From: Kosmotoga arenicorallina S304
GTDB taxonomy: Bacteria > Thermotogota > Thermotogae > Petrotogales > Kosmotogaceae
DNA: 64,000 bases
Assembly (NCBI RefSeq): GCF_001636545.1
Contig: NZ_JFHK01000002.1
Span: 62,001 to 126,000 of the forward strand
Direction of reading: 5' to 3'
How positions within the stretch are numbered: position 1 is the first letter of the stretch; each line of letters begins with the position of its first letter. The position numbers were made by a program, and so were the translations under genes. A model generated the notes under the pieces. The model saw only the letters and a program-made list of their open reading frames with translations. It searched no databases and was not told the DNA's origin. Positions 9,104 through 18,819 of this stretch are shown here, one piece after another.

Positions 9104-9455
9104 GGGATTTGGCGGAAGGAGTTATGGGCAGAGGTCCAAAAAAAGCGGGAACCTGAATGAATTGCTCAAGCAAGCACAAAAAGCGCAGGAACAGATGGAA
9201 AACTTGGAGGAAACTTTCAAAGAAATAGAAATAACAGCGACCGCCGGCGGTGGAGCAGTCACAGTCGTTGCAACCTGCGATTACAAGATAAAGTCTATTG
9301 AGATCGACGACGAAATAAAGGACGAAGAATTTGAGATAGTGCAAGACCTTATCGTCGCTGGTGTAAATGAAGCGCTGGAAGAAATTAAGAAGCGTAGAGA
9401 TGAGGAGTATGCAAAAGTCACAGGTTCAATGGGATTGCCGGAAGACATTATGTGA
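9087..9455 (+). CDS. ybaB: YbaB/EbfC family nucleoid-associated protein
   Basis: A 122-residue DNA-binding protein with a lysine/glycine-rich N-terminus, a helix LLKQAQKAQEQMENLEE, then ITATAGGGAVTVVATCDYKI, the conserved core of the family. It forms dimers that coat DNA and is almost always next to dnaX, as here. The ATG at 9087 has GGAGGAGG six bases upstream, inside the end of dnaX. The N-terminal extension (KKIKGFGGRSYGQRSKK) is more basic than in most homologues and may add DNA contacts. Confidence 0.92.
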   Translation: MAKKIKGFGGRSYGQRSKKSGNLNELLKQAQKAQEQMENLEETFKEIEITATAGGGAVTVVATCDYKIKSIEIDDEIKDEEFEIVQDLIVAGVNEALEEIKKRRDEEYAKVTGSMGLPEDIM

Positions 9456-9471
9456 GAGTTCATGTATATAG

Positions 9472-10476
<1,005 letters not shown>

Positions 10477-10487
10477 CACTTTGATTT

Positions 10488-10512
10488 GGGGCCTTTAATG
10501 GCCCCATTTTAT
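10488..10512 (+). terminator. GC hairpin between gap and pgk, attenuator or processing site
   Basis: A perfect 6-bp stem GGGGCC / GGCCCC with a TTTAAT loop (10488-10505) is followed by ATTTTAT. It resembles a weak intrinsic terminator. Because pgk starts 26 bases later without another visible promoter, it more likely lets part of transcription through and sets a higher gap than pgk level. Confidence 0.6.
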
Positions 10513-10537
10513 CAATTTTATTCCGGGAGGAATGGTT

Positions 10538-11755
10538 ATGAAGAGAAAGCTTACCATAAAAGATGTGGAACTTAAGGGAAAGCGCGTACTTATGCGTGTC
10601 GATTTCAATGTACCTTTGAACAAAGAAACAGGAGAAGTTTCTGACGATACACGAATAAGAGCTGCCCTGCCCACTATCAAGTACGCTCTGGAACAGGGAG
10701 GTAAGGTAATACTCTTGTCTCACCTTGGGAGGCCAAAGGGTGTCAAAGACTCGAAATATAGCCTTAAGCCTGTGGCAAAAAGGCTAGAAGAACTGCTTGG
10801 ACACCATGTTTCCTTTGTTGACGATTGCATCGGAGAGGGTGCTCACAAAGTTGTAGAAGCCATGAAAGATGGAGAAGTTGTGCTTCTTGAAAACGTAAGG
10901 TTCTATAAAGAGGAAAAAGACAACAACCCCGAATTCGCAAAAGCATTGGCTTCTCTTGGTGATATCCACGTAAACGACGCTTTCGGGACTGCCCATAGGG
11001 CGCATGCTTCTAATGTAGGAGTTGCAAGTTATCTTACGAGTGTAGCGGGCTTTCTCATGGAAAAAGAAATCCTGATGCTCGGGAAAGCCGTTCAAAGCCC
11101 TGAACACCCTTATGTTGTAATACTTGGAGGCGCGAAAGTATCAGATAAGATCGGGGTAATTACAAATCTTTTGGAGAAAGCCGATAGAATATTAATAGGC
11201 GGAGCAATGATGTTTACTTTCCTCAAAGCCCTTGGTAAGGAAGTAGGGGACTCCCTGGTTGAAGAGGACAAAATAGAATTGGCAAAGGATATTCTCAGAA
11301 GTGCCAGGGAAAAGGGCGTTGAGTTTGTTCTCCCTGTGGATACGGTGATTGCTCAGAAGATCGAAGCCGGCGCAGAGAAAAAGACTGTTTCAGTAGACGA
11401 AGGTATCCCCTCTGGCTGGAAAGGCCTGGATATCGGTCCAAATACCATAGCCCTGTTTAAAGAGAAGCTTAGCGATGCCAAAACAGTTGTATGGAATGGA
11501 CCAATGGGCGTTTTTGAAATCGATGATTTTGCAACAGGCACCGAAGAAATCGCGAAAACGCTTGCCACACTGGAAAGAGCAGACACGATAATTGGCGGTG
11601 GCGACAGCGCTGCGGCAATTAATAAATTCAATCTCGCCGATAAAGTAAGCCATGTTTCAACCGGTGGCGGTGCATCCCTTGAAATGTTGGAAGGCAAAGA
11701 ACTTCCCGGCATAGCCAGCATAGCAGAGGAGGTTATAAAAAAAAACGTAAAGTAG
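10538..11755 (+). CDS. pgk: Phosphoglycerate kinase (also N-terminal half of a PGK-TIM fusion)
   Basis: The 405-residue enzyme transfers phosphate from 1,3-bisphosphoglycerate to [11 protein letters not shown] near residue 21, HLGRPKG near 63, [10 protein letters not shown] near 200 and the [15 protein letters not shown]-terminal loops are all present. ATG at 10538 has GGGAGG seven bases upstream; the ATG at 10532 is too close to it. The zero frame ends at TAG 11753-11755, just after a run of nine A. A -1 slip there joins the reading frame to tpi and would give a fusion of about 655 residues. Confidence 0.97.
   Translation: MKRKLTIKDVELKGKRVLMRVDFNVPLNKETGEVSDDTRIRAALPTIKYALEQGGKVILLSHLGRPKGVKDSKYSLKPVAKRLEELLGHHVSFVDDCIGEGAHKVVEAMKDGEVVLLENVRFYKEEKDNNPEFAKALASLGDIHVNDAFGTAHRAHASNVGVASYLTSVAGFLMEKEILMLGKAVQSPEHPYVVILGGAKVSDKIGVITNLLEKADRILIGGAMMFTFLKALGKEVGDSLVEEDKIELAKDILRSAREKGVEFVLPVDTVIAQKIEAGAEKKTVSVDEGIPSGWKGLDIGPNTIALFKEKLSDAKTVVWNGPMGVFEIDDFATGTEEIAKTLATLERADTIIGGGDSAAAINKFNLADKVSHVSTGGGASLEMLEGKELPGIASIAEEVIKKNVK
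11727..11755 (+). promoter_or_regulatory. Programmed -1 frameshift site at the pgk/tpi junction
   Basis: Zero-frame codons ATA AAA AAA AAC GTA AAG TAG contain the heptamer A AAA AAC at 11740-11746, a standard X XXY YYZ slippery site inside a run of nine A (11737-11745). A perfect anti-SD complement AGGAGGT sits at 11727-11733, six bases upstream, much like the stimulator of the E. coli dnaX site. The zero-frame stop TAG is only six bases after the heptamer. A -1 shift enters the tpi frame at CGT 11746. I see no clear stem at the usual 5-9 nt downstream. Confidence 0.85.
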
Positions 11756-12504
11756 TCATTGCTGGAAACTGGAAAATGAACAAAACTCCCACTGAGGCGA
11801 AGCTCTTTGCAGGAGCTCTCGCAGCGTCGATAGGTATGGAAGATTCTCTGGAAGTGGTTGTTTGCCCCCCGAGTATCGACATCCCAGCTGTTATAGATGT
11901 GCTGAAAGACACAAAAATCAAAGTCGGCGCTCAGAACATTTATCCAAAAGAAAGTGGAGCTTTTACAGGAGAAATTTCCACGACAATGTTAAAAGACCTT
12001 GGCGCAGAGTATGTCATTGCAGGGCATTCTGAAAGGCGCCACATTTTTGGAGAAAGCAATGCACTTATAAATGAAAAAATCAAATTTGCACTAAAAGAAA
12101 ATCTTACACCGATATTCTGCATCGGCGAAACCCTTGAAGAAAGAGAAGCCGGGAGAACTTTCGATGTTCTAAGAGATCAGATTATCGAAGGCTTGAGAGA
12201 AATAAATACCGATGAAGTGTTAAGAATAATCGTTGCTTATGAACCGGTATGGGCAATTGGAACCGGGAAGGTAGCGACACCTGAACAGGCTGATGAAGCA
12301 ATGGGATATGTAAGAAAACTTATCGGTGAACTTTATGGCCAGGATGTTTCCGATCAGATGGTAATCCTTTACGGAGGAAGCATCAAACCCGAAAACTTCG
12401 ACAGCCTTATAAAAATGGAGAACATCGATGGCGGCCTTGTTGGAGGCGCTAGCTTGAAGGAGAGTTTTATCGAACTTGTGAAAATCGCGAAAAAATATCT
12501 TTAA
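11746..12504 (+). CDS. tpiA: Triosephosphate isomerase, expressed as a frameshift fusion to PGK
   Basis: This segment encodes a full TIM barrel: [14 protein letters not shown] with the catalytic Lys, GHSERR with the catalytic His, [12 protein letters not shown] with the catalytic Glu, and the phosphate-binding YGGSIKP and GGLVGGAS loops. The first ATG in frame (11776) lies after the GNWK residues and would remove the catalytic Lys. From the in-frame stop TGA at 11680 to 11776 there is no ATG, GTG or TTG. Translation must therefore come by -1 frameshifting from pgk, or from a very rare start such as ATT 11758. In Thermotoga maritima a PGK-TIM fusion protein has been purified, which supports the first reading. 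Confidence 0.93.
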   Translation, partial: RKVVIAGNWKMNKTPTEAKLFAGALAASIGMEDSLEVVVCPPSIDIPAVIDVLKDTKIKVGAQNIYPKESGAFTGEISTTMLKDLGAEYVIAGHSERRHIFGESNALINEKIKFALKENLTPIFCIGETLEEREAGRTFDVLRDQIIEGLREINTDEVLRIIVAYEPVWAIGTGKVATPEQADEAMGYVRKLIGELYGQDVSDQMVILYGGSIKPENFDSLIKMENIDGGLVGGASLKESFIELVKIAKKYL

Positions 12505-12513
12505 TTCCGATAC

Positions 12514-12540
12514 AAGGGGGCCTGATAGGTCCCCTTTAAT
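12514..12540 (+). terminator. Intrinsic terminator after tpi
   Basis: A 10-bp stem AAGGGGGCCT / AGGTCCCCTT (one G-T pair) with loop GAT at 12514-12536 is followed by TAAT. It closes the dnaX-to-tpi transcription unit. Confidence 0.8.
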
Positions 12541-12551
12541 CCATTTATCAT

Positions 12552-12579
12552 TTGTCAATTGCCATCGAAGTAGTATAAT
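12552..12579 (+). promoter_or_regulatory. Sigma-70-type promoter for the zapA-to-glmL operon
   Basis: TTGTCA at 12552-12557 and TATAAT at 12574-12579 are separated by 16 bp. The promoter lies directly after the tpi terminator and before a ten-gene run with no further obvious promoters, so it probably drives all of them. It leaves a leader of about 110 nt before the first gene, in which I see no clear regulatory fold. Confidence 0.75.
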
Positions 12580-12694
12580 GGTTAGTGATTCAATTTGCTT
12601 AAGCGTTTTATAAGTCATTAGTTTAGAACAAGAATGGCAAACTTATTCGATAATCATTAAATCATTACATTGTGATGATTATGGGGGTGTCTGG

Positions 12695-12925
12695 ATGAAT
12701 ATGATCGAAGAGCTTGAACTTGTTATAGACAAAATGGTCGATGAATTCAATAAGCTAAAAAAGGAAAATGAACAGCTTTGGACACAATTGGAGGCCGCTG
12801 AAAAGCAAAAGGAAGAACTCCAGGTAAGGGTAAAAGAGTTGGAGTTAAGACTAGAAACCGAAGAAAAGACCATAGAAGAATTGATTAAGAGGATCCGGGG
12901 AAACTTAGAGAAGCACGAAGGTTAG
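12695..12925 (+). CDS. Small coiled-coil protein next to ZapA (ZapB-like by form)
   Basis: The 76-residue protein is a single amphipathic helix with continuous heptads from residue 4 to 68 (EELELVIDKMVDEFNKLKKE...), no cysteine and very few small residues. SD GGGGTG lies five bases before the ATG. It sits 13 nt before zapA. Size, fold and position recall ZapB, the coiled-coil partner of ZapA at the division ring, but coiled coils give little homology signal, so this is an inference from context. It could also be a general scaffold. Confidence 0.65.
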   Translation: MNMIEELELVIDKMVDEFNKLKKENEQLWTQLEAAEKQKEELQVRVKELELRLETEEKTIEELIKRIRGNLEKHEG

Positions 12926-12938
12926 GAGGCTATTTTTT

Positions 12939-13223
12939 ATGAAAAGGCCTGTGGTTCTTAAACTTGGGGAAAGAGAATATAAATTCATCACAAATGAACC
13001 TCAAAGCATTGTTGACAGGGTTTTCAATGAAATCATTCAGGAATTTGGTATCCTTGAAAAAGAGGTTGAAAAGGTCGGGATGGATAACGTTCTGGTGGCT
13101 ATGTTAGTAAACATGACCACAGATTTTATTAAAGCACAAAATGAGCTTCAAAGACTCAAAGAGAAATATAATGAAGTTTTGAAGGATCACTATAAAGGAC
13201 GTGGGAGGATTGCAAAGGATTAA
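12939..13223 (+). CDS. zapA: ZapA-family cell division protein
   Basis: The 94-residue protein has a short beta N-terminus (VVLKLGEREYKFITNEPQS) followed by a long helix with VAMLVNMTTDFIKAQNELQRLKEK, the two-part ZapA layout. ZapA dimers cross-link FtsZ filaments at the division ring. RBS AGGAGG lies before the ATG. It overlaps the start of murI, coupling division with cell-wall precursor supply. The sequence is divergent, so confidence is moderate. Confidence 0.75.
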   Translation: MKRPVVLKLGEREYKFITNEPQSIVDRVFNEIIQEFGILEKEVEKVGMDNVLVAMLVNMTTDFIKAQNELQRLKEKYNEVLKDHYKGRGRIAKD

Positions 13224-14031
13224 AATCGGCGTATATGACTCAGGAGTAGGCGGACTCACTGTATTAAAGCAGCTTCTCAAAAAAATCCCTTATGGGATTG
13301 ATTTTTTTTATTTCGCTGATACAGCGAGATTGCCATATGGTTCCAAGCCACAGGAAATGGTGCGTGGCTTTGTTTTCGAGATATTTGATTTTTTCAGGCA
13401 TCTAAATGTCGATGCCATTGTAACAGCTTGCAATACTACAGATTCGTTGTTGACAGAAACGGAAAAGAAAAGTTTATGGATCCCATTCTTCAGTATTATA
13501 GAGCCTGCTGTCAGATATTTGAGAGACAGTATTTCCGGCAAAAACTCCGTCGCTATAATAGGAACAGAGGTTACAGTGAAACGCTCGGTTTATTTAAGAA
13601 AACTCATAATAGACGGGAATATCTCCAGGATTTCTCAAAAGGCGTGCCCGTTATTTGTACCCCTTGTTGAAGAAGGATTAAGCGATAGCGAATTAACAGA
13701 ACGGGTCGTTGCATATTATCTCAAAGAGATAAAGGCTTTTTCGCCTGATTTTCTCATTTTAGGCTGTACCCACTATTCATACCTGAAAAATGCAGTCAGT
13801 AAGTATCTTGGAAATAAAACTCAAATAGTTGACCCAGCAGAACACGTTTCAGGACAGGTAATTGATTGGATTGGAGAAATTGGGGACACAAATAAATCCC
13901 GCATTTCATTTTATGTAACTGGTAGTGCGGAAGATTTTAAAAGGAAGGCTACCTTTCTTCTGGGATCCAATGGTGAACTCAAAGTTAACCATGTCGATCT
14001 CGAAAGATTAGGAGAAATCATCAATCTATGA
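13201..14031 (+). CDS. murI: Glutamate racemase
   Basis: Cofactor-independent racemase making D-glutamate for peptidoglycan. The N-terminal IGVYDSGVGGLTVLK substrate loop, VTACNT with the first catalytic Cys and LGCTHYSYLK with the second are all present, in about 270 residues as usual. The start is unclear: GTG 13201 has its SD directly against it. TTG 13210 is one base after GGGAGG. Homologues begin at MKIGVYDSG, which here is ATT AAA ATC, with ATT at 13219 and GGGAGG ten bases upstream. I give the longest form. All versions overlap the end of zapA. Confidence 0.93.
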   Translation: MGGLQRIKIGVYDSGVGGLTVLKQLLKKIPYGIDFFYFADTARLPYGSKPQEMVRGFVFEIFDFFRHLNVDAIVTACNTTDSLLTETEKKSLWIPFFSIIEPAVRYLRDSISGKNSVAIIGTEVTVKRSVYLRKLIIDGNISRISQKACPLFVPLVEEGLSDSELTERVVAYYLKEIKAFSPDFLILGCTHYSYLKNAVSKYLGNKTQIVDPAEHVSGQVIDWIGEIGDTNKSRISFYVTGSAEDFKRKATFLLGSNGELKVNHVDLERLGEIINL

Positions 14032-14040
14032 GGTGTTCTT

Positions 14041-14925
14041 ATGGCTGAACGAAATCTTATATTGCTGACAGGCATGTCCGGGGCTGGAAAAACTTCCGCT
14101 CTCAAATTCCTTGAAGATTTCGGCTTTTTCAGCGTGGATAATGTTCCTCCTGCCGTTTTCCATGATTTTTATGAAATATTGAAGCGAAAGGAAATGGACA
14201 ATCTCGCAGTCGTAGTCGACATAAGGGCAATATCCAATTTCAAAAGCGCTGAAGCTTTCATAGCGGAAATTCAAAAAGCGAAAGAAAATTTAGATGACGT
14301 AACGATAAAGATTATTTTCCTGGATGCAGATGATGAAATCATCAAATACAGATATGGAAAAACACGACGGGCTCACCCATTGATGAAAGAATACACTCTG
14401 GCTGAAGCAATTCGCAAAGAACGCGAAATGATGAAACCGTTGATGGATATTGCCGATGAAATAATCAACACATCTAATATGGATACAAAAGAAATGCATG
14501 AGCGCTTGCTCGATTCAATAAAAAGGGAATTGAGCAAAATTCCTCCTATTCGTGTGATTATTGAAAGTTTTAGCTATGTCAATGGCGTCCCCCAGGATGC
14601 AAATCTCGTCTTCGATGTGCGTTTTTTGCCAAACCCGTATTATATTGCAGGACTGTCTGAATTAACAGGAAAAAATAGAGAGATCGGCGAATTTCTCGAA
14701 AAATTTGAGCGAATGGGAGAATACCTCTCGGTAATAAAAAAGGTAAGCGACATTACAATCGAAGAGTTCAGCTTGAGCGGCAGAAATCAGATCAAAATCG
14801 CTGTTGGCTGCACAGGTGGAAGGCACCGATCTGTATATATAGCTGAAAAATTATACGAAACCATGCAGCTGGAAAGTCGTAATGTTTCGCTGATTCACAG
14901 AGAGTTACGCAAAGACGGTGAGTGA
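14041..14925 (+). CDS. rapZ: RapZ/YvcJ nucleotide-binding protein
   Basis: The 294-residue protein has a P-loop LLTGMSGAGKTSALKFLED at the N-terminus, DNVPP, and a C-terminal CTGGRHRSVYIAE motif, all diagnostic of RapZ. In enterobacteria RapZ guides RNase E to a small RNA controlling glucosamine-6-phosphate synthase. In Bacillus YvcJ binds nucleotides and affects competence. Here it lies between murI and whiA with SD GAGGTG; the Bacillus partner yvcK is absent from this position. The role is probably cell-envelope regulation, but that is inference. Confidence 0.93.
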   Translation: MAERNLILLTGMSGAGKTSALKFLEDFGFFSVDNVPPAVFHDFYEILKRKEMDNLAVVVDIRAISNFKSAEAFIAEIQKAKENLDDVTIKIIFLDADDEIIKYRYGKTRRAHPLMKEYTLAEAIRKEREMMKPLMDIADEIINTSNMDTKEMHERLLDSIKRELSKIPPIRVIIESFSYVNGVPQDANLVFDVRFLPNPYYIAGLSELTGKNREIGEFLEKFERMGEYLSVIKKVSDITIEEFSLSGRNQIKIAVGCTGGRHRSVYIAEKLYETMQLESRNVSLIHRELRKDGE

Positions 14926-14930
14926 TTTTT

Positions 14931-15860
14931 ATGAGCTTTGCTGATAAGATTAAGGATGAACTTTGCCACTTAAGCATCGATAACGATATGGAAGCGCGAG
15001 CGGAATTTCTGGGCTATGTAAAATCCAGAGGTTCTATAAGAATAAGTAATGCAAAAAAATACCTCGCGATTTCTTTGAATTCTATTTCAAGCCTTAAAAG
15101 GCTATATACCCTGTCCAAGAAGCTTGAGATCTTTCCGGTTAAAACAAGCATCACTGAAGAAACGCGATTGAAGCATAGACGTGGTGGAGAAATTTTGTAC
15201 TCTTTCGATGGAGTTTACGATTTTCTCGAGAGCCTTGGCATTTCTATTTTAAGTGACGATTTACCAGATTTTGTGAGAGATGATCCTGCTTACTTTGGTG
15301 CCTTTATGAGGGGTTTGTATCTGGCTGGCGGTTCTATTGTAGATCCTTCGAGGGGTTATCATCTGGAAATATCTCTTGATACTACAAGAAACTTTGTCAT
15401 GAATTTAATCACGCATCTGGCAAATTCCTTGAATATCAAGGCAGGATATGTAGAGGTTGGAAATAAATACAAGGTATACATTAAAGCCTCCAGGGAAATT
15501 GTTGAGTTGCTTTCGCTTATAGAAGCTTCCAGAGCAGTATCTGTCTTATTGAAAGCTGTGGAAGTGAGGCAGATCCGTGGTAATGTAAGCAGAACGCTAA
15601 ATTTCATCACAGCCAATGCCAATAAGTCTGGCCAGGCAATGGCAAGACACGTAAAAGCAATAAGAACCATTGAAGAAAAGCTTGGGTTGGACAGTTTGCC
15701 AGATGAACTCGAAAAACTTGCAAAACTCAGGCTTGAATACGAAGAACTCAATTTAAGAGAACTCGGAGAGCTTATGGACCCACCTATGAGCAAATCAGCA
15801 GTGTTTAACAGGTTAAGGAAACTGCAAAAAATAGCCGAGAAATTGGAGGAGGAAAAATGA
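14931..15860 (+). CDS. whiA: WhiA family DNA-binding regulator
   Basis: The 309-residue protein begins [14 protein letters not shown] as expected for WhiA. It has a LAGLIDADG-like N-terminal half ([25 protein letters not shown]) and a C-terminal helix-turn-helix ([21 protein letters not shown]). WhiA regulates cell division and, in actinomycetes, sporulation genes. ATG 14931 has GGTGAG eight bases upstream; an earlier GTG at 14922 overlaps rapZ and lacks spacing. The rapZ-whiA pair is conserved in Firmicutes, so this placement is expected. Confidence 0.93.
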   Translation: MSFADKIKDELCHLSIDNDMEARAEFLGYVKSRGSIRISNAKKYLAISLNSISSLKRLYTLSKKLEIFPVKTSITEETRLKHRRGGEILYSFDGVYDFLESLGISILSDDLPDFVRDDPAYFGAFMRGLYLAGGSIVDPSRGYHLEISLDTTRNFVMNLITHLANSLNIKAGYVEVGNKYKVYIKASREIVELLSLIEASRAVSVLLKAVEVRQIRGNVSRTLNFITANANKSGQAMARHVKAIRTIEEKLGLDSLPDELEKLAKLRLEYEELNLRELGELMDPPMSKSAVFNRLRKLQKIAEKLEEEK

Positions 15861-16339
15861 AGTGTCCCTTTTGCGGAAGCGATTTAACCAGAGTGATTGA
15901 TACCAGGACGACCGATGGTGGAACTGTTGTTCGACGAAGAAGGGAATGTGAGGATTGCAACGGACGTTTCACCACCTATGAAAGGTTTGAGCAAAGACCC
16001 ATATTCGTAGTAAAAAAAGACGGGCGCCGGCAACGTTTTGATCGCCAGAAAATTTTGTCTGGTATCATAAAAGCCTGTGAAAAGCGGCCTATAACCCTTG
16101 AAGAAATGGAAGAAATGCTCACCGAAATTGAACACGAGGTTCAGAAACTAGGTAATTCAGAAGTTTCCACGCTGCAAATCGGTGAACTGGTTATGAAGAA
16201 GCTCAAATCAAAAGACAGGGTAGCATATGTTAGATTCGCTTCTGTTTACAAAGAATTCAGAGACCTTGACCATTTTATGGATATAATAAGTGAATTGAAA
16301 GATGAGTTTAAAGCAAAGAACCATTTGGGAGGGATATAA
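15857..16339 (+). CDS. nrdR: NrdR transcriptional repressor of ribonucleotide reductase
   Basis: 160 residues with a zinc ribbon CPFCG (2 x Cys) and CEDC (2 x Cys) in the first 35 residues, then an ATP-cone ([18 protein letters not shown]). NrdR senses ATP/dATP through the cone and represses ribonucleotide reductase genes. ATGA overlaps the whiA stop by four bases, with GGAGGA upstream. Its targets are not in this window. Confidence 0.97.
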   Translation: MKCPFCGSDLTRVIDTRTTDGGTVVRRRRECEDCNGRFTTYERFEQRPIFVVKKDGRRQRFDRQKILSGIIKACEKRPITLEEMEEMLTEIEHEVQKLGNSEVSTLQIGELVMKKLKSKDRVAYVRFASVYKEFRDLDHFMDIISELKDEFKAKNHLGGI

Positions 16340-16816
16340 ATGACGAAAAGGGAAGTAATCTATCTCACAAAAGAAGGCTATGAGAACTTGAAAAAGGAAC
16401 TCGAGACGCTTCGCAAGAAGCTCATGTATGAAATCGCTGAAAGAATTAAAGAAGCAAGAGAATTGGGCGATTTAAGTGAAAACAGCGAGTATGACGAAGC
16501 AAAAAATGAACAGGGCAAAATCGACAGCAGAATCAAGCAGCTTGAAGAAATCCTCAACAACGCCGAAATAATAGAAGACAACGGTGATAATTCAATAGTG
16601 CGGATTGGAAGTAAAGTTCTGCTTGAAAATCTAGAAAGCAAAGAAACCATGGAAATCAGGCTCGTCAACACGCACGAAGCAAATATTTTTGAAAACAAAA
16701 TTAGCATAGATTCGCCTATTGGAAAAGCCTTACTGGATAGACGCGTTGACGAAGAGCTCATGGTAAGAGCTCCTTCTGGTAACATCAAATACAAAATCCT
16801 TGCAATATCCAAATGA
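16340..16816 (+). CDS. greA: Transcription elongation factor GreA
   Basis: The 158-residue protein has the N-terminal coiled coil that inserts into the RNA polymerase secondary channel, with the acidic tip GDLSENSEYDEAK carrying the catalytic Asp/Glu pair. The C-terminal FKBP-like domain includes SPIGKALLDR. GreA triggers RNA cleavage in backtracked complexes. Its ATG follows the nrdR stop directly. Confidence 0.97.
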   Translation: MTKREVIYLTKEGYENLKKELETLRKKLMYEIAERIKEARELGDLSENSEYDEAKNEQGKIDSRIKQLEEILNNAEIIEDNGDNSIVRIGSKVLLENLESKETMEIRLVNTHEANIFENKISIDSPIGKALLDRRVDEELMVRAPSGNIKYKILAISK

Positions 16817-16831
16817 TGGAGGCTTAGGAAA

Positions 16832-18352
16832 ATGAATGAAGAGATCAGGCAACAAAAAATACAGAACATCACTGAACTGAGGGAACTTGGCATAGAACCT
16901 TATCCATATAGGTTCAACAAAACCCACTCAGCCTCAAAAGTTAAAGAGGAATTTGATTATCTCGAAGCTTCTGAAACAAAGGAAGATGTTGTCCTTTCAA
17001 CAGCCGGAAGGGTAATGGCATTACGACATCACGGCAAATCTGCTTTCTTTGTTTTGAAAGACGATACAGGGAGAATACAGGCTTATATTCGAAAAGATTC
17101 CGTAGGTGATGAGAATTTCAAGGTCTTCAAGAAGCACGTAAGCCTTGGGGATTTTGTGGGAATTGAAGGGTTTCCCTTCAGAACGCATACCGGAGAAATG
17201 TCCATTTTCGTTCATAGATTCGAAATCCTCTCAAAAGCAATTAGAATGCTCCCGGAAAAATGGCATGGGTTGAAAGACAAAGAAATCATTTACAGACAGC
17301 GTTATGTTGAAATGCTCTCCAGCGATGAGGCTCTGGAAAGGTTCAAAAAGAGATTCGAGCTTTTGAGGCTAATAAGGGAGTTTCTCAATCAAAGGGGATT
17401 TGTTGAAGTAGAAACGCCTGTATTGCATTCAGTTACCGGTGGCGCTTCTGCAAGGCCTTTTATCACCCATATAAATGTTTTTGATGTCGATATGTACATG
17501 CGAATTGCGGAAGAGCTTTATCTAAAACGTTATCTTGTAGGCGGTTTTGAAAAAATCTACGAAATAGGAAAAAATTTCAGAAACGAAGGGATTTCTTATA
17601 AGCATCACCCGGAATTTACCATGATGGAGATATATCAAGCATATGCAGATTATGGCGACATGATGGAATTAACAGAAGCCCTAATAAGCTCTGTTGTCGA
17701 AAAGCTAACCGGAGGGACAGTTATTAAATACCAGGGAAAAGAAATCGACTTTTCAAGGCCCTGGCGCAAAGTGAAGATGAAGGATTTCATAAAAGAACGC
17801 CTCGGTGTGGATATTCTTGAAGACAGCGATGAAGAGCTTCTTGAAGTGTTGCAAAGCCATGATAATGTACCTGAAATCAAGGAAAGAGGGCATTTGATTG
17901 AAAAATTGTGGGATCTTGTCGAAGACGAACTCGTAAATCCAACCTTCGTGCTGGAACACCCGGTAATCATTTCGCCTCTTGCGAAGAAACATCGTAATGA
18001 CCCCCGTGTAACTGAGCGTTTTGAGCTAGTGATAAATGGTATGGAATGTGCTAACGCTTTCAGCGAATTGAATGATCCCATCGAACAGCACAAGAGATTT
18101 CTCCACCAGGCTGGATTAAGAGATGCTGGTGATGCGGAAGCACATATGATGGATATGGATTTTATAAGAGCTCTCGAATACGGAATGCCTCCTACAGGTG
18201 GACTGGGAATCGGCCTGGATAGGATATTGATGTTCATAACCGACTCGCCGAACATAAGGGATATAATTCCCTTCCCGCTTGTGAGGCCCGTGAGCTTTGC
18301 GGAAGAGGAAATTGCAGCCGAACAGGCTTCTGAGAGCGAAAAGGAGGAATGA
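16832..18352 (+). CDS. lysS: Lysyl-tRNA synthetase, class II
   Basis: The 506-residue enzyme has an OB-fold anticodon domain ([21 protein letters not shown], about 50-140). The class II motifs follow: motif 2 [23 protein letters not shown] region and motif 3 [19 protein letters not shown] precedes the ATG. The C-terminus is an acidic tail ([16 protein letters not shown]), and the stop is a few bases before yqeY. Confidence 0.97.
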   Translation: MNEEIRQQKIQNITELRELGIEPYPYRFNKTHSASKVKEEFDYLEASETKEDVVLSTAGRVMALRHHGKSAFFVLKDDTGRIQAYIRKDSVGDENFKVFKKHVSLGDFVGIEGFPFRTHTGEMSIFVHRFEILSKAIRMLPEKWHGLKDKEIIYRQRYVEMLSSDEALERFKKRFELLRLIREFLNQRGFVEVETPVLHSVTGGASARPFITHINVFDVDMYMRIAEELYLKRYLVGGFEKIYEIGKNFRNEGISYKHHPEFTMMEIYQAYADYGDMMELTEALISSVVEKLTGGTVIKYQGKEIDFSRPWRKVKMKDFIKERLGVDILEDSDEELLEVLQSHDNVPEIKERGHLIEKLWDLVEDELVNPTFVLEHPVIISPLAKKHRNDPRVTERFELVINGMECANAFSELNDPIEQHKRFLHQAGLRDAGDAEAHMMDMDFIRALEYGMPPTGGLGIGLDRILMFITDSPNIRDIIPFPLVRPVSFAEEEIAAEQASESEKEE

Positions 18353-18353
18353 T

Positions 18354-18815
18354 ATGAGCCTCTATGATAGCATTCAATCGGAAATTAAAACCGCTATGAA
18401 AGAAAAAGACCATGTGAAGCTCAACACTCTGAGATCGATTGTGGCATCTATCAAGAATTTTCTTGCTTCTTCAGCCGAAGCCAGAGAAAAAGGTGTTACA
18501 GATGAAATAGTGCAGAATATTGTACTGAAAGAAGCTAAAAAGCGCGAAGAATCAATCAATGCATATAAGGCAGCCGGCAGGGAGGAGCTTGCGGCTGCTG
18601 AAGAAGCCGAACTTAACATACTCAAAAAATTCATGCCCAGCATGCTGTCTGAGAATGAAATAAGGAAATTGGCTATTGAAGTCATAGATGAAATAGGTGC
18701 TTCAAAGCCATCCGATCTGGGAAATGTAATGAAAGAACTCATGCCCCGAGTAAAGGGAAAGGCCGATGGAAAGACCGTTAATCGGATTGTGCGAGAACTC
18801 CTTGAAAGCAGGTAA
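18354..18815 (+). CDS. yqeY: YqeY/GatB-C-terminal-like protein
   Basis: The 153-residue helical protein starts MSLYDSIQSEIKTAMKEKD and contains EIVQNIVLKEAKKREESI and the conserved C-terminal GKADGKTVNRIVRELL. This matches the YqeY domain, also found at the end of GatB. It binds tRNA-like substrates in amidotransferase context, but the free form has no firm role. ATG 18354 has AAGGAGG six bases upstream, inside the end of lysS. Confidence 0.9.
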   Translation: MSLYDSIQSEIKTAMKEKDHVKLNTLRSIVASIKNFLASSAEAREKGVTDEIVQNIVLKEAKKREESINAYKAAGREELAAAEEAELNILKKFMPSMLSENEIRKLAIEVIDEIGASKPSDLGNVMKELMPRVKGKADGKTVNRIVRELLESR

Positions 18816-18819
18816 GTGA

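Noticed and set aside
11797-11822. Stem-loop GCGA/AGCTC downstream of the pgk/tpi slip site
   Set aside because: Some 50 nt past the heptamer, too far to stimulate -1 frameshifting in the usual way.
15359-15793. 144-codon antisense frame in whiA
   Set aside because: Serine-rich composition typical of the shadow of a lysine/glutamate-rich gene, without SD.
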